DNA from: Clostridiales bacterium
GTDB taxonomy: Bacteria > Bacillota > Clostridia > Saccharofermentanales > Saccharofermentanaceae
Length of the DNA stretch: 64,000 nt
NCBI GenBank assembly: GCA_017554745.1
Contig: JAFZHS010000015.1
Location: forward strand, 54,244-118,243
Reading direction: 5' to 3'
The position numbers and the translations under genes are program-made. Below, one piece after another: positions 1-9,091 of this stretch (positions within the stretch are counted from its first letter, which is position 1; each line of letters opens with the position of its first letter). A model generated the notes under the pieces. It was given only the letters and a program-made list of their open reading frames with translations, ran no database searches and was not told where the DNA came from.

Positions 1-1659
1 GAGATTTTAGTCTCCGGATGCATCATGATCAGCAATATCGGATATTTCGTTCTCTCATGCTCCAAGACTATGAGCGAGGCTGTCCTCGCAAATTCCCTGA
101 CTTATGTCGGCGGACTCTTCCTGCCGCTCCTTATCGTCTATATCCTCATCGATTATTCCGATTCCAAGGTCCCAATCTGGTTTACGGGTACGATGATCTT
201 TATCAATATTGGCGTATATGTAACTACGCTGATCCCCGAACGGGTTCCGCTTTTCTATTCCGCGATGAGATTTATCGAGGGTGACCCTTCAAGACTTCTC
301 AAGGAACCGGGCCCTGCTTATTATGTCAAGTTCATTATCCTGACCGTTGAGCTGGCGCTGGTGGCGTTCTTTACGATCCTTACTTACCTGGGCAGAAGAA
401 ACGCATCATTCAGGCTCATGCTTATCTATTTCGGTTCATTGGTAGGTGCGGTTATTGTCTACTTGGCAAGACGCATCTTCAATCTCGTTTATGATCCGCT
501 GCCGTTTTTCTATCTCATCTGCTCGGCGATGCTCGACTATGTAGTAACCAGAGCGACGATATATGACGTTAACCTGAGCGTACAGGAGAAGATAGACGAG
601 CTCAGCACATACGGCTATATCGCATTTGACAGAAAGTTCCGCTATGTCGGAAGCAACGCTGTAGCTGCAAAGTTCTTCCCTGAGATCGGAGATGCCAGGA
701 TCGACGCGAAGATCATCGCCAAGGATTATGCTCTCAAGGATCTCCTCAAGTGGGTCATCGCAAATGCTACCGAGGCCAACGAGGCCAAGAAGACCAGCGG
801 CAAGTTCAAGAAGGCAATCGTTATCAACGACAGAAGCCCCAGCGACAGAAGACACCTCGTATGCGAGATGAGCTTTATCCATTTCGGATTCAATAACCAT
901 GTCACAGGCTATCTCGTTGAGATCAACGACGATACCGAGCAGCACAACATGATCGAGTCCATGAGCTTCAGGGGAGAGTCGTTGCAGCGTGAGGCTGAGC
1001 GTCAGGCAAAGAAAGCCAAGTCGATGCAGATGTCTACCATCCTCGGTATGGCTGCCATGATCGAATCTCGAGACAACTCCACCGGCGGTCACATCAACAG
1101 GACATCCGCCTGCGTTGCGCTCTTTGTAAATCACCTGAAGAAGCTTGACGACTATAACATGAGCGAGAACTACTGGGATGCAGTAATCAATGCCGCTCCT
1201 CTCCACGACCTCGGTAAGATCGCCGTAGACGACGCCATCTTGAGAAAGACTTCCGGCCTGACCGATGAAGAATACGAGAAGATGAAGCAGCACGCGGCAG
1301 CAGGCGCGGAGATCATGGGCAAGGTACTTGAAGACGTAGACGACAAGGAGTTCGTCAGAGTATCTTCCAACGTTGCTCACTACCATCACGAGAAATACAA
1401 CGGCACAGGCTATCCTGACAAATTAAGAGGCGAGAACATCCCGTTCGAGGCAAGGATAATGGCGTTGGCGGACGTTTTCGATGCTCTCGTAAGCAGACGT
1501 TATTACAAGGACGCGATGTCCTACGACGAGGCCTTCCACATCATTAAGACTGAGCTTGGCCACCACTTCGACCCGCACCTCGGACGCATCTTTATCTCAA
1601 TCAAGAAGGATATCATCGATCTTTACGAGTCGTTCGAAAAGACGGACTACGCTCGTTAA
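1..1659 (+). CDS. 7TM-PAS-HD-GYP domain protein (5' partial)
   Basis: Probable cyclic-di-GMP phosphodiesterase with a membrane sensor. The frame is open to base 1, so the true start lies outside the window; the ATG at 25 is internal to a membrane segment. About five to six hydrophobic segments fill the first 185 residues (7TM kinase-type sensor module), followed by a PAS-like segment (about 205-320) and a C-terminal HD-GYP domain. Visible HD-GYP marks are the HDLGK motif near residue 402, a later HHEKYNGTGYP motif, and the ARIMALADVFDAL helix. HD-GYP proteins hydrolyse c-di-GMP to pGpG or GMP using two or three metal ions; the ligand histidines and aspartates appear intact. It converges with the MATE gene across a long hairpin. 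The function of the sensor part cannot be told. Confidence 0.9.
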   Translation, partial: EILVSGCIMISNIGYFVLSCSKTMSEAVLANSLTYVGGLFLPLLIVYILIDYSDSKVPIWFTGTMIFINIGVYVTTLIPERVPLFYSAMRFIEGDPSRLLKEPGPAYYVKFIILTVELALVAFFTILTYLGRRNASFRLMLIYFGSLVGAVIVYLARRIFNLVYDPLPFFYLICSAMLDYVVTRATIYDVNLSVQEKIDELSTYGYIAFDRKFRYVGSNAVAAKFFPEIGDARIDAKIIAKDYALKDLLKWVIANATEANEAKKTSGKFKKAIVINDRSPSDRRHLVCEMSFIHFGFNNHVTGYLVEINDDTEQHNMIESMSFRGESLQREAERQAKKAKSMQMSTILGMAAMIESRDNSTGGHINRTSACVALFVNHLKKLDDYNMSENYWDAVINAAPLHDLGKIAVDDAILRKTSGLTDEEYEKMKQHAAAGAEIMGKVLEDVDDKEFVRVSSNVAHYHHEKYNGTGYPDKLRGENIPFEARIMALADVFDALVSRRYYKDAMSYDEAFHIIKTELGHHFDPHLGRIFISIKKDIIDLYESFEKTDYAR

Positions 1660-1741
1660 ATAAGATTGTTTCTCGCGGCCGGGTCCTCCGCGCTCACTGC
1701 GTTCGCTTGTGCGGAAGGCCGCTCGAATACAATCTTATTTA
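1658..1741. terminator. Long convergent hairpin after the HD-GYP gene
   Basis: A 12-bp perfect outer arm (1658-1669 with 1729-1740) overlaps the stop codon and encloses a GC-rich inner stem (CGGCC with GGCCG, then TCCGCGC with GTGCGGA). It lies between two convergent genes and probably ends both transcripts, although neither side has a long T run. Confidence 0.6.
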
Positions 1742-1791
1742 TTATCAAAGGGAAACTTTTACGCTGGAGCTAAATGGCTTCGGCGTTTTAT

Positions 1792-3147
1792 TTATACTTC
1801 CTCGTTAATTATGTTCTTCACCCACTTGTATTTCTTGTAATGGGCAAGAACGACGGGGATCTTTACGATCTCGTCAAGGTTAAGGATGAAGTAAACGACC
1901 ATGACGGGCCAGTCAAAAACAAATGCGGCGAGCATGCCGACAGGGACGATGAAGCCCCACATTGTGACTGTGTCGCAGATGAAGCCGAATTTGGTGTCTC
2001 CGCCGGCGGAGAAGATGCCTCCGATAAGGGTGGAGTTGATGGACCTTCCGAGAATGTAATAGCTGCACATCAGGAGCATTATGAGCAGGTAGTGCTCAGC
2101 GGTCTCCGTAAGGTGTACGAAATACAGGATGACCGGAGCTGAAGCGGCAGCGACAAGGCCTAAGATGATGCCTGAGATAATGGTGATCTTGAAGAGCTTG
2201 TCGCCGTATTCCCTGGCTTTGTCGAGATTGCCTGCGCCGAGCTCGTTGCCGACGACTATAACGCTGCCGCTGGCGATGGCAAAGCAGAGGCAGGATACAA
2301 GGTCTTTAACGATGCCCGCAATGCTGTTTGCGGAGGCTGCATCGAGTCCTTCGTGGCCTAAGATGATCGTAATCATGGCAAAGCCGAAGCCCCACAGGAG
2401 CTGGTTTAAAAGGAAGGGGAGAGAGTACTTCGAGAAGCGCTTTCTCAGATCCATGGTTACGCGGAAGACATTGTTGAGCCTGAGCCTGAACTTGGTCTTG
2501 GTGATGTTGAAGTACAGGCAGATAACAAATCCTGAGAAATTCGAAATGGTTGTCGCAAGAGCGGCGCCTTCGATACCCATTTCCGGAGCTCCGCAAAGAC
2601 CGAAGATAAAGACAGCGTTGAGAATGATATTAAGAAATACCATTACGACGCTGGCGATCGTGCACTGTTTGACCAGTCCGACGTTCTTGAGGAGCGTCTC
2701 GTAAGTCATGGTAAGAAGTCCGAAAACATATGAGAACGAAGCGATCCTTAAGTAAGGGATTCCGCCTTCTATAAGTTCGGGTACATTTGTGAAGACGCTC
2801 ATTACAGCCTCAGGCATGAAAAAGGTTGTTGAGAAGAAGACGACCATTACAGGCAGAAGGAGAAGAAACATGTAGCCGAAGAGCTTTTCGATAGATTCGG
2901 TATCGCCTTTACCCCAATATTGTGCCGCGAAGATAGAGCCTCCGGCTGTGATCGCATAACCGAATAAGGACATGACAAAAGCGACATATGCTGCAAGTGA
3001 GACAGATGTCATAGCTTCCTGTGACAGGAAGAGGAGCATTACCGCATCCGATACGGGGACGAGCGCGAACACGAAGTGCTGCAGCGTCATCGGCAGTATC
3101 AGCGAGATAAGCTTTTTGCGAAATGTCGTATCTTTTTCTAAAGTCAT
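1792..3147 (-). CDS. MATE family multidrug/organic cation exporter
   Basis: Integral membrane antiporter of the MATE fold, 451 residues and about 12 membrane segments, the usual family size. The N-terminal stretch with LISLILPMTLQHF and the repeated inner motifs (GSIFAAQYWGKGD, VVGNELGAGNLDKA) match the two halves of MATE/NorM-like proteins. It is likely to expel drugs or metabolites in exchange for Na+ or H+; the substrate is unknown. It is transcribed alone. No ribosome site precedes the ATG; instead a good sigma-70-type promoter ends six bases before it, so the mRNA may be leaderless. The start is supported by this spacing and by the protein beginning just before the first helix. Confidence 0.9.
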   Translation of the reverse strand: MTLEKDTTFRKKLISLILPMTLQHFVFALVPVSDAVMLLFLSQEAMTSVSLAAYVAFVMSLFGYAITAGGSIFAAQYWGKGDTESIEKLFGYMFLLLLPVMVVFFSTTFFMPEAVMSVFTNVPELIEGGIPYLRIASFSYVFGLLTMTYETLLKNVGLVKQCTIASVVMVFLNIILNAVFIFGLCGAPEMGIEGAALATTISNFSGFVICLYFNITKTKFRLRLNNVFRVTMDLRKRFSKYSLPFLLNQLLWGFGFAMITIILGHEGLDAASANSIAGIVKDLVSCLCFAIASGSVIVVGNELGAGNLDKAREYGDKLFKITIISGIILGLVAAASAPVILYFVHLTETAEHYLLIMLLMCSYYILGRSINSTLIGGIFSAGGDTKFGFICDTVTMWGFIVPVGMLAAFVFDWPVMVVYFILNLDEIVKIPVVLAHYKKYKWVKNIINEEV

Positions 3148-3153
3148 GTGCCT

Positions 3154-3182
3154 AATATACCCAAATAAAATAAGTGTTTCAA
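3154..3182 (-). promoter_or_regulatory. Promoter of the MATE gene, predicts leaderless mRNA
   Basis: On the minus strand: -35 TTGAAA (3182-3177), 17-bp spacer, -10 TATATT (3159-3154), then AGGCAC and the ATG at 3147. Transcription should start at or within a base or two of the start codon. Confidence 0.55.
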
Positions 3183-3235
3183 AGCCGAAAGCGTATTTTA
3201 GACTAATAAGCTAAGAAAATCAAATGGAAAATAAA

Positions 3236-3268
3236 AAGCACCTTCATCCGCGAAGGATAAAGGTGCTT
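3236..3268 (-). terminator. Rho-independent terminator of putP
   Basis: Stem AAGCACCTT with AAGGTGCTT, continued by ATCC/GGAT, small loop. On the minus strand it is followed by a TTTTTATTTT tail. It lies just downstream of the PutP stop codon. Confidence 0.85.
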
Positions 3269-3292
3269 GAAGATTTGAGTTGCTGATCGGAA

Positions 3293-4864
3293 TCAGTCGT
3301 CGATAGTCTTATCTGTTGCTCTTGCGTAGATAGCTTCGACTTCTTTTCCGGGTGCCTTAGTAATGACAGTAACGATGATCGCTACTACGAGGCCGAAGAT
3401 GAAGCCCGGAACGATCTCGTAGATCTTTGTGTCGTAAATGATCTTGTCAGCAGGGAGGATTGTTGTTGTGAAGCAGAGGAGCCATATGATATCAGCAACA
3501 GCTCCTGCGATGATGCCTGCAACAGCGCCCTTGTAGTTAAAGCGTCTCCAGAACAGTGAGAGGATGATGACAGGACCGAAAGCAGCGCCGAACAAGCCCC
3601 ATGCGTTCTCTACCATGTTCATGATGTCGTTTGTCCATGAAGCCGGATTGTCATTGCCTGCCTTTGCGATGAAGAAAGCAACAACAGCAACGATCATAAC
3701 AACGATACGTCCTACCCAGAGCATTTCCTTATCTGAAGCCTTGTCCTTACGGATAAGAGGCTTGTAGATGTCGCTCGTAAATGCAGAAGAAGCTACGAGG
3801 AGCTGTGAGTCAGCCGTGGACATTGCAGCCGCGATTATAGCGGAGAGCAGGATGCCTGCAATGAATCCGGGGAAGATATCGCAAACGATATTAACGAAGA
3901 TCAACTTACGGTCGTCTGCATCTTTTACCACTTTAAGAAGATTCTGTGTAAGAGCAGATCCGTCAGAAGTGATATATGTTCTTCCGAGGTAAGCGATGAT
4001 GATGGCAGCGCCGAGTGTGAGGATTACCCAGACGATAGCGACTGCTGCGGACTTCTTGACCTGTGAAGGCTTATTGATAGACATGAAGCGTACAAGGATG
4101 TGAGGCATACCGAAGTATCCTAAGCCCCAGCCTAAGCCTGTAACGATATCCTGCCATGAAGCAGTGAAAGGATTTGTGTTGAATGCAGCGATGCCCTTGT
4201 CGGCAAATTCGGAATACTGTGTAGGATCGAAATGTCCTACTGCATCCATAACGATCGGTACAGCAAGAAGCGCGATAAGCATCATGAGACCCTGGAAGAA
4301 GTCTGTCCAGCAAACAGCCTTGTAACCGCCCAGGAATGTGTAGAGGAGGATCAGGGCTGCGAAAATAAGCAGTGCGAGGTCAGTTTTATCAGCGAACCAG
4401 GGCATTACAGATACGAATACTGTTTTTCCTGCAACGAATGCTGAAGCTACATAAACAGTGAAGCTGATCAGGAAGATGATAGCGCAAATTACCTTCAATA
4501 CCGAGCTCTGGCTTGCGAATCTGTTTGTGAGGTACTGAGGCAGTGTGATGGAGTCGCCTGAAGCCTTAGAGAAACGGCGCAGCCTTGTAGCTACGAAGAT
4601 CCAGTTGGCCGCTGTTCCTAAAGCAAGACCGATACCGATCCAAACCTGTCCCATACCGAGAGCAAAGATAGCTCCGGGGAAACCCATCAGGAGCCAGCCG
4701 CTCATGTCCGATGCCTGCGCGCTCATCGCAGTAACAAAAGGACCCATGTGACGACCGCCTAAGAAATACTCTTTCTCGTCTCCGCCCTTACTCTTTAAGA
4801 AGAAGTAGATACCGATGGCAAGGACAACGACGAAATAGAGTATAAAAGCAATAATCTTGTCCAT
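3293..4864 (-). CDS. putP: Sodium/proline symporter, SSS family
   Basis: Sodium:solute symporter, 523 residues from the chosen start, with 13 predicted membrane helices typical of PutP (imports L-proline with Na+). Supporting stretches are GGRHMGPFVTAMSAQASDMSGW near the start (first helix pair and Na+-site region), a TDFFQGLMM motif, and IIAAAMSTADSQLLVASSAF around helix 8-9, which is the conserved Na+-binding segment with its Ser/Thr residues. The start at 4864 is chosen over an upstream ATG because AAAGGAG sits seven to eight bases before it and the upstream extension crosses the promoter. Transcribed alone, with its own terminator and an extended -10 promoter. Proline is the best guess at substrate; close relatives carry other solutes. 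Confidence 0.9.
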   Translation of the reverse strand: MDKIIAFILYFVVVLAIGIYFFLKSKGGDEKEYFLGGRHMGPFVTAMSAQASDMSGWLLMGFPGAIFALGMGQVWIGIGLALGTAANWIFVATRLRRFSKASGDSITLPQYLTNRFASQSSVLKVICAIIFLISFTVYVASAFVAGKTVFVSVMPWFADKTDLALLIFAALILLYTFLGGYKAVCWTDFFQGLMMLIALLAVPIVMDAVGHFDPTQYSEFADKGIAAFNTNPFTASWQDIVTGLGWGLGYFGMPHILVRFMSINKPSQVKKSAAVAIVWVILTLGAAIIIAYLGRTYITSDGSALTQNLLKVVKDADDRKLIFVNIVCDIFPGFIAGILLSAIIAAAMSTADSQLLVASSAFTSDIYKPLIRKDKASDKEMLWVGRIVVMIVAVVAFFIAKAGNDNPASWTNDIMNMVENAWGLFGAAFGPVIILSLFWRRFNYKGAVAGIIAGAVADIIWLLCFTTTILPADKIIYDTKIYEIVPGFIFGLVVAIIVTVITKAPGKEVEAIYARATDKTIDD

Positions 4865-4898
4865 AACATACTCCTTTGGAAAAATAGATAACTCTTGC

Positions 4899-4907
4899 AT
4901 TATAACA
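4899..4907 (-). promoter_or_regulatory. Extended -10 promoter of putP
   Basis: Minus strand TGT-TATAAT, about 35 bases before the start codon; no good -35, as is common with a TGn extension. It abuts the terminator of the upstream operon. Confidence 0.55.
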
Positions 4908-4910
4908 GAA

Positions 4911-4943
4911 AAACACTGCAACTCACTAAAGAGTACAGTGTTT
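4911..4943 (-). terminator. Terminator of the GNAT operon
   Basis: Inverted repeat AAACACTG...CAGTGTTT with inner ACTC/GAGT; on the minus strand followed by TTTTTCTGTT. It isolates the operon from putP. Confidence 0.75.
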
Positions 4944-4973
4944 ATAACAGATTATCAGCGTGCCGGCAGAAAA

Positions 4974-5453
4974 CTACAGGACGTGATAGTAGGGACAGAT
5001 GTTCTCGTAATGACCATCCTTCATCCTGAAGCCACCGGGTATCGTACCGAGCTGCTTAAAGCCCAGGCGCTCATAAAGATGGCGGGCATGCGTATTGCTC
5101 TCTACTACGGCGTTAAACTGCAGGACTTTATAGCCGAGCTTTGCGCCCTGCTCCATACAGTCAAGAACGAGCTTTTCGCCGATATGAAGGCCGCGGACCT
5201 TGGAATCTACCGCATAGCTTGCGTTGCAGATATGACCGCATCTTCCGACATTGTTAGGGTGGAGGATGTAAAGACCGACGATCTTGCCGTCGTCATCTGC
5301 GACACCTGTATAGCTCTGTGATTCAAAGAATGCTTTCCCTGTCTCGGAGGTTAATGGCTCTTCCTGAGGGAATGCGATGCCTTCTTCAACTATCTCGTTC
5401 CAGATAGCAATCATGGCAGAGAGGTCTTTATCTTCAAACTTGCGAATGATCAT
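4974..5453 (-). CDS. GNAT family N-acetyltransferase
   Basis: Single-domain GCN5-type acetyltransferase of 159 residues, transferring acetyl from acetyl-CoA to an amine. The fold is recognisable from IRKFEDKDLSAMIAIWNEI at the start, the central strand VGLYILHPNN, the acetyl-CoA pyrophosphate-binding loop VRGLHIGEKLV (Q/RxxGxG/A-like, here degenerate), and the C-terminal NxHARHLYERLGF motif. It most resembles the phosphinothricin/YncA-like branch, but the substrate is not predictable. The start codon overlaps the stop of the upstream zinc-ribbon gene in an ATGA, so the two are translationally coupled. Last gene of a three-gene operon ended by a terminator. Confidence 0.85.
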   Translation of the reverse strand: MIIRKFEDKDLSAMIAIWNEIVEEGIAFPQEEPLTSETGKAFFESQSYTGVADDDGKIVGLYILHPNNVGRCGHICNASYAVDSKVRGLHIGEKLVLDCMEQGAKLGYKVLQFNAVVESNTHARHLYERLGFKQLGTIPGGFRMKDGHYENICPYYHVL

Positions 5454-6361
5454 TCTTCTTCATCCTCATCGCTTTCTTCAGATTTATTTCCGCCGACCGT
5501 TCTGGCTTCGTTTTTAACGATTTCTTTGGCCATGGACTCATAACGGAACAGCATCTTCGAGCTCTCGGTACGGTTTTCCTTTATCTCGTCATTGAGCTTT
5601 TCGATCTTTTCGGTTAATGGCACCATAGCAGCATCGAGAGCCTTGTTTTTTATTGATTTATTGACGTTATATATGACGATCGTAATAACGACCAGCGTTA
5701 CTGCTATCGCCAGGACCATCCAGCCCAATGCCCAGGTCGCATATCCGATTCCGAACAGGATCAGAAGTGCTATGGACACCACCAGCTCTGCGGCTTTAGG
5801 GTAGTCAGAAAACAGGTCATCGAAGAAATCCGACATTGCCGTAGTAAAGCGGCTGTGATTGATCAATTTGGCGAGACGAAGCCTTTCGAGCTGCTGTTCG
5901 GAAACGCTCTTGGCATCTTCGAGCTTTTGCAGTTCGGTTCTCTTATGTCTGAATTCTTTTAAGAGAACGACAGCATCTCTGATCTTCTCGAAATATTCCT
6001 TTTTCTCAGGACGGCAGTTCTCGATGGCAGAGACAAGGCAAGGATCATCTTCTCTAAGATGGACTTGGTTATAAGTCTGCATAGGAAGAAGATTCTTCCA
6101 CTTGCAGCGGCACAATATCAGTCCGCGAAGTGCCTGGAAATCATGAGGATCCTTCTGAAGAATAAAATCAAAAGCATCCTTGGCTGCGCCGAATTCACTT
6201 CTGTTCAGAGACTTATTCGCTATCTCCAAAACATTGTCTTCACGGAAATATTCGTAGTCAAAAGTAACTCCGCAGAAAGGGCAGATATACATCTGGCGGT
6301 CAAGGTCAATATCCAGAAGGCCACCGCACATATTGCAGACATGACTTTTAATTATCGCCAT
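5450..6361 (-). CDS. Zinc-ribbon, coiled-coil membrane protein
   Basis: Uncharacterised protein of 303 residues. The N terminus holds a zinc ribbon (CNMCGG at about 9-14 and CPFCG at 27-31). A TPR-like helical stretch follows (LNRSEFGAAKDAFDFILQKDP), then a coiled coil (about 130-165), two close membrane helices (about 185-230), and a second charged coiled coil ending in an acidic tail of Glu and Asp. It overlaps the GNAT downstream (ATGA) and the membrane protein upstream by 10 bases, so all three are one operon. Such ribbon-plus-TM proteins are common in Clostridia and their role is unknown. Confidence 0.7.
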   Translation of the reverse strand: MAIIKSHVCNMCGGLLDIDLDRQMYICPFCGVTFDYEYFREDNVLEIANKSLNRSEFGAAKDAFDFILQKDPHDFQALRGLILCRCKWKNLLPMQTYNQVHLREDDPCLVSAIENCRPEKKEYFEKIRDAVVLLKEFRHKRTELQKLEDAKSVSEQQLERLRLAKLINHSRFTTAMSDFFDDLFSDYPKAAELVVSIALLILFGIGYATWALGWMVLAIAVTLVVITIVIYNVNKSIKNKALDAAMVPLTEKIEKLNDEIKENRTESSKMLFRYESMAKEIVKNEARTVGGNKSEESDEDEEE

Positions 6362-7122
6362 TTTTTGCCTCCGCCTTTAGTACCGGCTTTTTTGTTTTTA
6401 CCGTTTCTTAAAATATAAACGGCTGCTGCAGGCATTACGAATATCCACAAAAGATTTAAGATGAGCTCGATGAAATCGACTATATCCCGTCCTTTAAAGT
6501 TTTCATGACCGATGATGATCAGAACGATATAAAGGATTATGCAGCATGCGGTAAACCCGATCTGGAAGCACAGGACATACCACATCTTGGGAATGTTCGG
6601 CTCCTTATCCCTGTGCTTATAGTAAGCCATCATTATGATCGCTAATAAGACTATGCTTATGACTGATGAGATTATATTTCTGATAAGTGAAAAATTGTAA
6701 AGCGAAGCAAAATCTTTTACAAAATACTTGTTGCCCAGTAAAGCCAAGAGCATGACAAAAGGTATGGATAAAAGCTGGATGAGAATGAGCGGAATAAAGC
6801 CCTTTGCTTTATACCGGAACTTGGCATAGAGGAAGACAGATGCTAACGCGGCAAGCGACAGCATTGCCTGAAGTATCGTAGATACCATGGAAAGATTGGA
6901 ATATACCTGCGGACTGACACGGGTGCTTGTAAGGGTGATGAGACTGCTAATAAAATAGCCGAGACCACCTGATACGATCCATAATCCAAGAAGCTTTGTC
7001 AGAGTATCTTTCTTGTAAACGATTATGACGCCGAGTATAAGACTTATCGTATTAACGACCGGTGAGCCGTAATAATACAGTGCGTATATGAACTGAGCGA
7101 TCTTTTCCATTTTCCCCCACAT
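6352..7122 (-). CDS. Polytopic membrane protein, function unknown
   Basis: 256 residues with about seven hydrophobic segments and a very basic C terminus (NGKNKKAGTKGGGKKWR), so the tail is probably cytoplasmic. I recognise no family motif. It is the first gene of the operon with the zinc-ribbon protein and the GNAT and overlaps the next gene by 10 bases. The start is uncertain: ATG at 7122 has no clear ribosome site, while the ATG at 7110 has GGGGG only three to four bases before it. Either start leaves the first membrane helix intact. Confidence 0.6.
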   Translation of the reverse strand: MWGKMEKIAQFIYALYYYGSPVVNTISLILGVIIVYKKDTLTKLLGLWIVSGGLGYFISSLITLTSTRVSPQVYSNLSMVSTILQAMLSLAALASVFLYAKFRYKAKGFIPLILIQLLSIPFVMLLALLGNKYFVKDFASLYNFSLIRNIISSVISIVLLAIIMMAYYKHRDKEPNIPKMWYVLCFQIGFTACCIILYIVLIIIGHENFKGRDIVDFIELILNLLWIFVMPAAAVYILRNGKNKKAGTKGGGKKWR

Positions 7123-7278
7123 CCGTAATGTTGTATTTATCTATATTATCATATTGGCATTGGCTTCGGGTTATCCGAAGGGGCTAATTGATGAGTATAG
7201 AGTGCCATTTGACATTTTAGTGCGATAAAGAATTGAAAGGCGTATTTCTGTTTGGTAATTCTGTACAATCACAGAATA

Positions 7279-7308
7279 TTGACAAAAATGACCGATATTT
7301 AATACAAT
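7279..7308 (+). promoter_or_regulatory. Promoter of the lipoprotein gene
   Basis: -35 TTGACA (7279-7284), 18-bp spacer, -10 TACAAT (7303-7308), about 80 bases before the start codon. Confidence 0.65.
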
Positions 7309-7324
7309 CGAATTGGTTAAGGGA

Positions 7325-7353
7325 GAGCCGGATACCGTCGGAAGCGGTGGCTC
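7325..7353 (+). other. 5' leader hairpin before the lipoprotein gene
   Basis: GAGCC/GGCTC and ACCG/CGGT stack with a four-base GGAT bulge on the 5' side only. It lies in the leader between promoter and ribosome site. I do not recognise a riboswitch class; it may simply stabilise the mRNA. Confidence 0.4.
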
Positions 7354-7390
7354 ACTAAAGCAATAAGGATAGATTAAGGAGGACTTTCAC

Positions 7391-8257
7391 ATGAAGAAGT
7401 TCATTAGCATCATTCTGGCCGGATCTATGCTGGTTGGGTTTAGCGCATGCAACAAGAAGGATTCCGACAAGGGTTCAAGAGATTCGGGGAAAGATTCCGA
7501 TGAAGTTGTTCAGGATGAAGATTCTGAAGAGACGTACTTTTGGGATGATCCCGCATATTGGGAGGGCCTGTACTACTTTATCGACGTCAATGATAAAGCC
7601 CAGATGAAGAAGCTCGTTGACGGCTTGATCACCTCAGAACCTAAGATCGGTGATTATGGGGAAGACATCTACAAAAAGATCAGTGATTCCCTTGGCAAAG
7701 AACCGTCGGAATCAGGAATGTACAGCAATCTGCATACTTTTGATTTCTCGTATGGATCTGAGATCGCTGATTATGTTAAGGACAGAGACCGTTTAGTCAG
7801 CATCGGTTACTCCAATTATGAGACAGATGATACTGACTGGCTCACAACAGGTTGTTTCGTACTCGGTTATGAAGAGAGCTATGTCAATCCTACAAGGCCC
7901 GGTATCGGCGACATAGAGATCAATATCTACGATGAAGAAAGAGCTAACATTGCCTATAAGAACTTGTGTGATTGCGTAGACGAGATCTTTGCGGGATCTG
8001 AAGGTTTAACAGTAGAAGATAGCGACTTCTTAGGCCATCAGCTTAAGTGCGGTGAAGGCGCATTAAATTACTATGCAGCAGTCAGAATGATCCATCCGGA
8101 AGACATTCCTTATTGGACGATCGGCGTTACTGTGTGCTTTGCTGATCCTGACATGATGCCTGTTGTAGAAGAAACAGAATCCACATTAGATGTAGAGGCA
8201 ACAGAGCCTGAAGAAGAGATCGATGATACGATCCCTGAAGACACGACAGAAGAGTAG
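7391..8257 (+). CDS. Acidic lipoprotein, function unknown
   Basis: 288 residues with a lipoprotein signal peptide: basic MKK, a hydrophobic core, and lipobox GFSAC at residues 16-20, so the mature protein starts at Cys20 and is anchored to the outer face of the membrane. A Ser/Asp/Lys-rich linker follows, then a globular part with aromatic-rich segments and a C-terminal tail of Glu, Asp and Thr. AAGGAGG lies eight bases before the ATG. Transcribed alone between a good promoter and a terminator. No enzyme motif recognised. Confidence 0.75.
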   Translation: MKKFISIILAGSMLVGFSACNKKDSDKGSRDSGKDSDEVVQDEDSEETYFWDDPAYWEGLYYFIDVNDKAQMKKLVDGLITSEPKIGDYGEDIYKKISDSLGKEPSESGMYSNLHTFDFSYGSEIADYVKDRDRLVSIGYSNYETDDTDWLTTGCFVLGYEESYVNPTRPGIGDIEINIYDEERANIAYKNLCDCVDEIFAGSEGLTVEDSDFLGHQLKCGEGALNYYAAVRMIHPEDIPYWTIGVTVCFADPDMMPVVEETESTLDVEATEPEEEIDDTIPEDTTEE

Positions 8258-8291
8258 TTCAGATATAAAAACAGATAATAGGAATAATAGT

Positions 8292-8324
8292 AAGATCCGT
8301 CGGGATACTTTCCCGGCGGATCTT
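8292..8324. terminator. Bidirectional terminator
   Basis: Fourteen-bp stem (AAGATCCGTCGGGA with TCCCGGCGGATCTT, one G.T pair) and five-base loop between the convergent lipoprotein and HAD genes. Confidence 0.8.
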
Positions 8325-8346
8325 TAATTTCGCTTTGCGCAAAAAC

Positions 8347-8943
8347 TTAATTCTTCAGGATATGCTTTAATACGCTCTCGTAATCACCCATAAACCGGAA
8401 GGTGTTCATTCCTGCTTTTTGAGCGCCTTCGATGTTGTCTTCTCTGTCATCAACGAAAAGACATTCATCGGCATTGAGCTCATACTTATCGAGGAAAGTC
8501 TTATAGATCTCCACGTCGGGCTTGAGCATAAGGTAGTCTGATGAAACGAATACGCCGTCAAAGAAACTGAGCGGCATAAACTTCGGAAAATAGTCATAGA
8601 AAAGGTCGCTGGCATTTGACAGGATATAGATCCCGAAGCCGTTCTGCTTTACGCATTCACAGAATACTTTCGCGCCGTCCAAAGGCACCATGCAGATGCC
8701 CCATTTGTCAGCGCAGTTCTTCAATGCCTCGTGGTATTTCTCAGGCACCCTGGACTTAACCAGATCGAATCTGTCCTTGTCCTTGATGTCGCCTTTGTCA
8801 CCGAGCTTCCACTCAGGTCCGTTGAAGAGCTCTTTGTTGATTATCTCTTTCTCTTCATCGGAAGAACAGAAGGTATTAAGGACGAACTCAGGATTGAAAT
8901 CCAGAAGAACATTTCCCATGTCGAGTACAACGTTTTTGATCAT
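8347..8943 (-). CDS. HAD-superfamily hydrolase, subfamily IA
   Basis: Haloacid dehalogenase-like phosphatase, 198 residues. Motif I is VVLDMGNVLLDF: the first Asp (about residue 7) is the nucleophile, but the second catalytic Asp position is Asn, as in the YihX/epoxide-hydrolase-like branch where DxGNV is normal. Motif II is YILSNAS (Ser/Thr), the motif III Lys lies in LMLKPDVEIYK, and motif IV is CLFVDDREDN. The helical cap lies between motifs I and II (subclass C1). It probably dephosphorylates a small sugar phosphate such as glucose-1-phosphate, by analogy with YihX. Single gene, convergent with the lipoprotein. Confidence 0.85.
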   Translation of the reverse strand: MIKNVVLDMGNVLLDFNPEFVLNTFCSSDEEKEIINKELFNGPEWKLGDKGDIKDKDRFDLVKSRVPEKYHEALKNCADKWGICMVPLDGAKVFCECVKQNGFGIYILSNASDLFYDYFPKFMPLSFFDGVFVSSDYLMLKPDVEIYKTFLDKYELNADECLFVDDREDNIEGAQKAGMNTFRFMGDYESVLKHILKN

Positions 8944-9091
8944 ATATATTCAGGTGTCTCCCCAATTGTTTTTTGCAAGTAGATTATCATGTATCCACAT
9001 CTGCATTACAATCATTTTATTTGGAAATAGTGTGTCAATGTGTCTTTTAATTATGCTAATATAAAAAATAATTGCATGGGGGTGCATAGGT

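Noticed and set aside
436..1389. 317-residue frame opposite the HD-GYP gene
   Set aside because: Antisense shadow; codon pattern and motifs support the plus-strand HD-GYP domain, and no ribosome site is present.
7325..7353. Riboswitch in the lipoprotein leader
   Set aside because: Only one bulged hairpin is visible, no conserved core of a known class such as c-di-GMP, fluoride or SAM.
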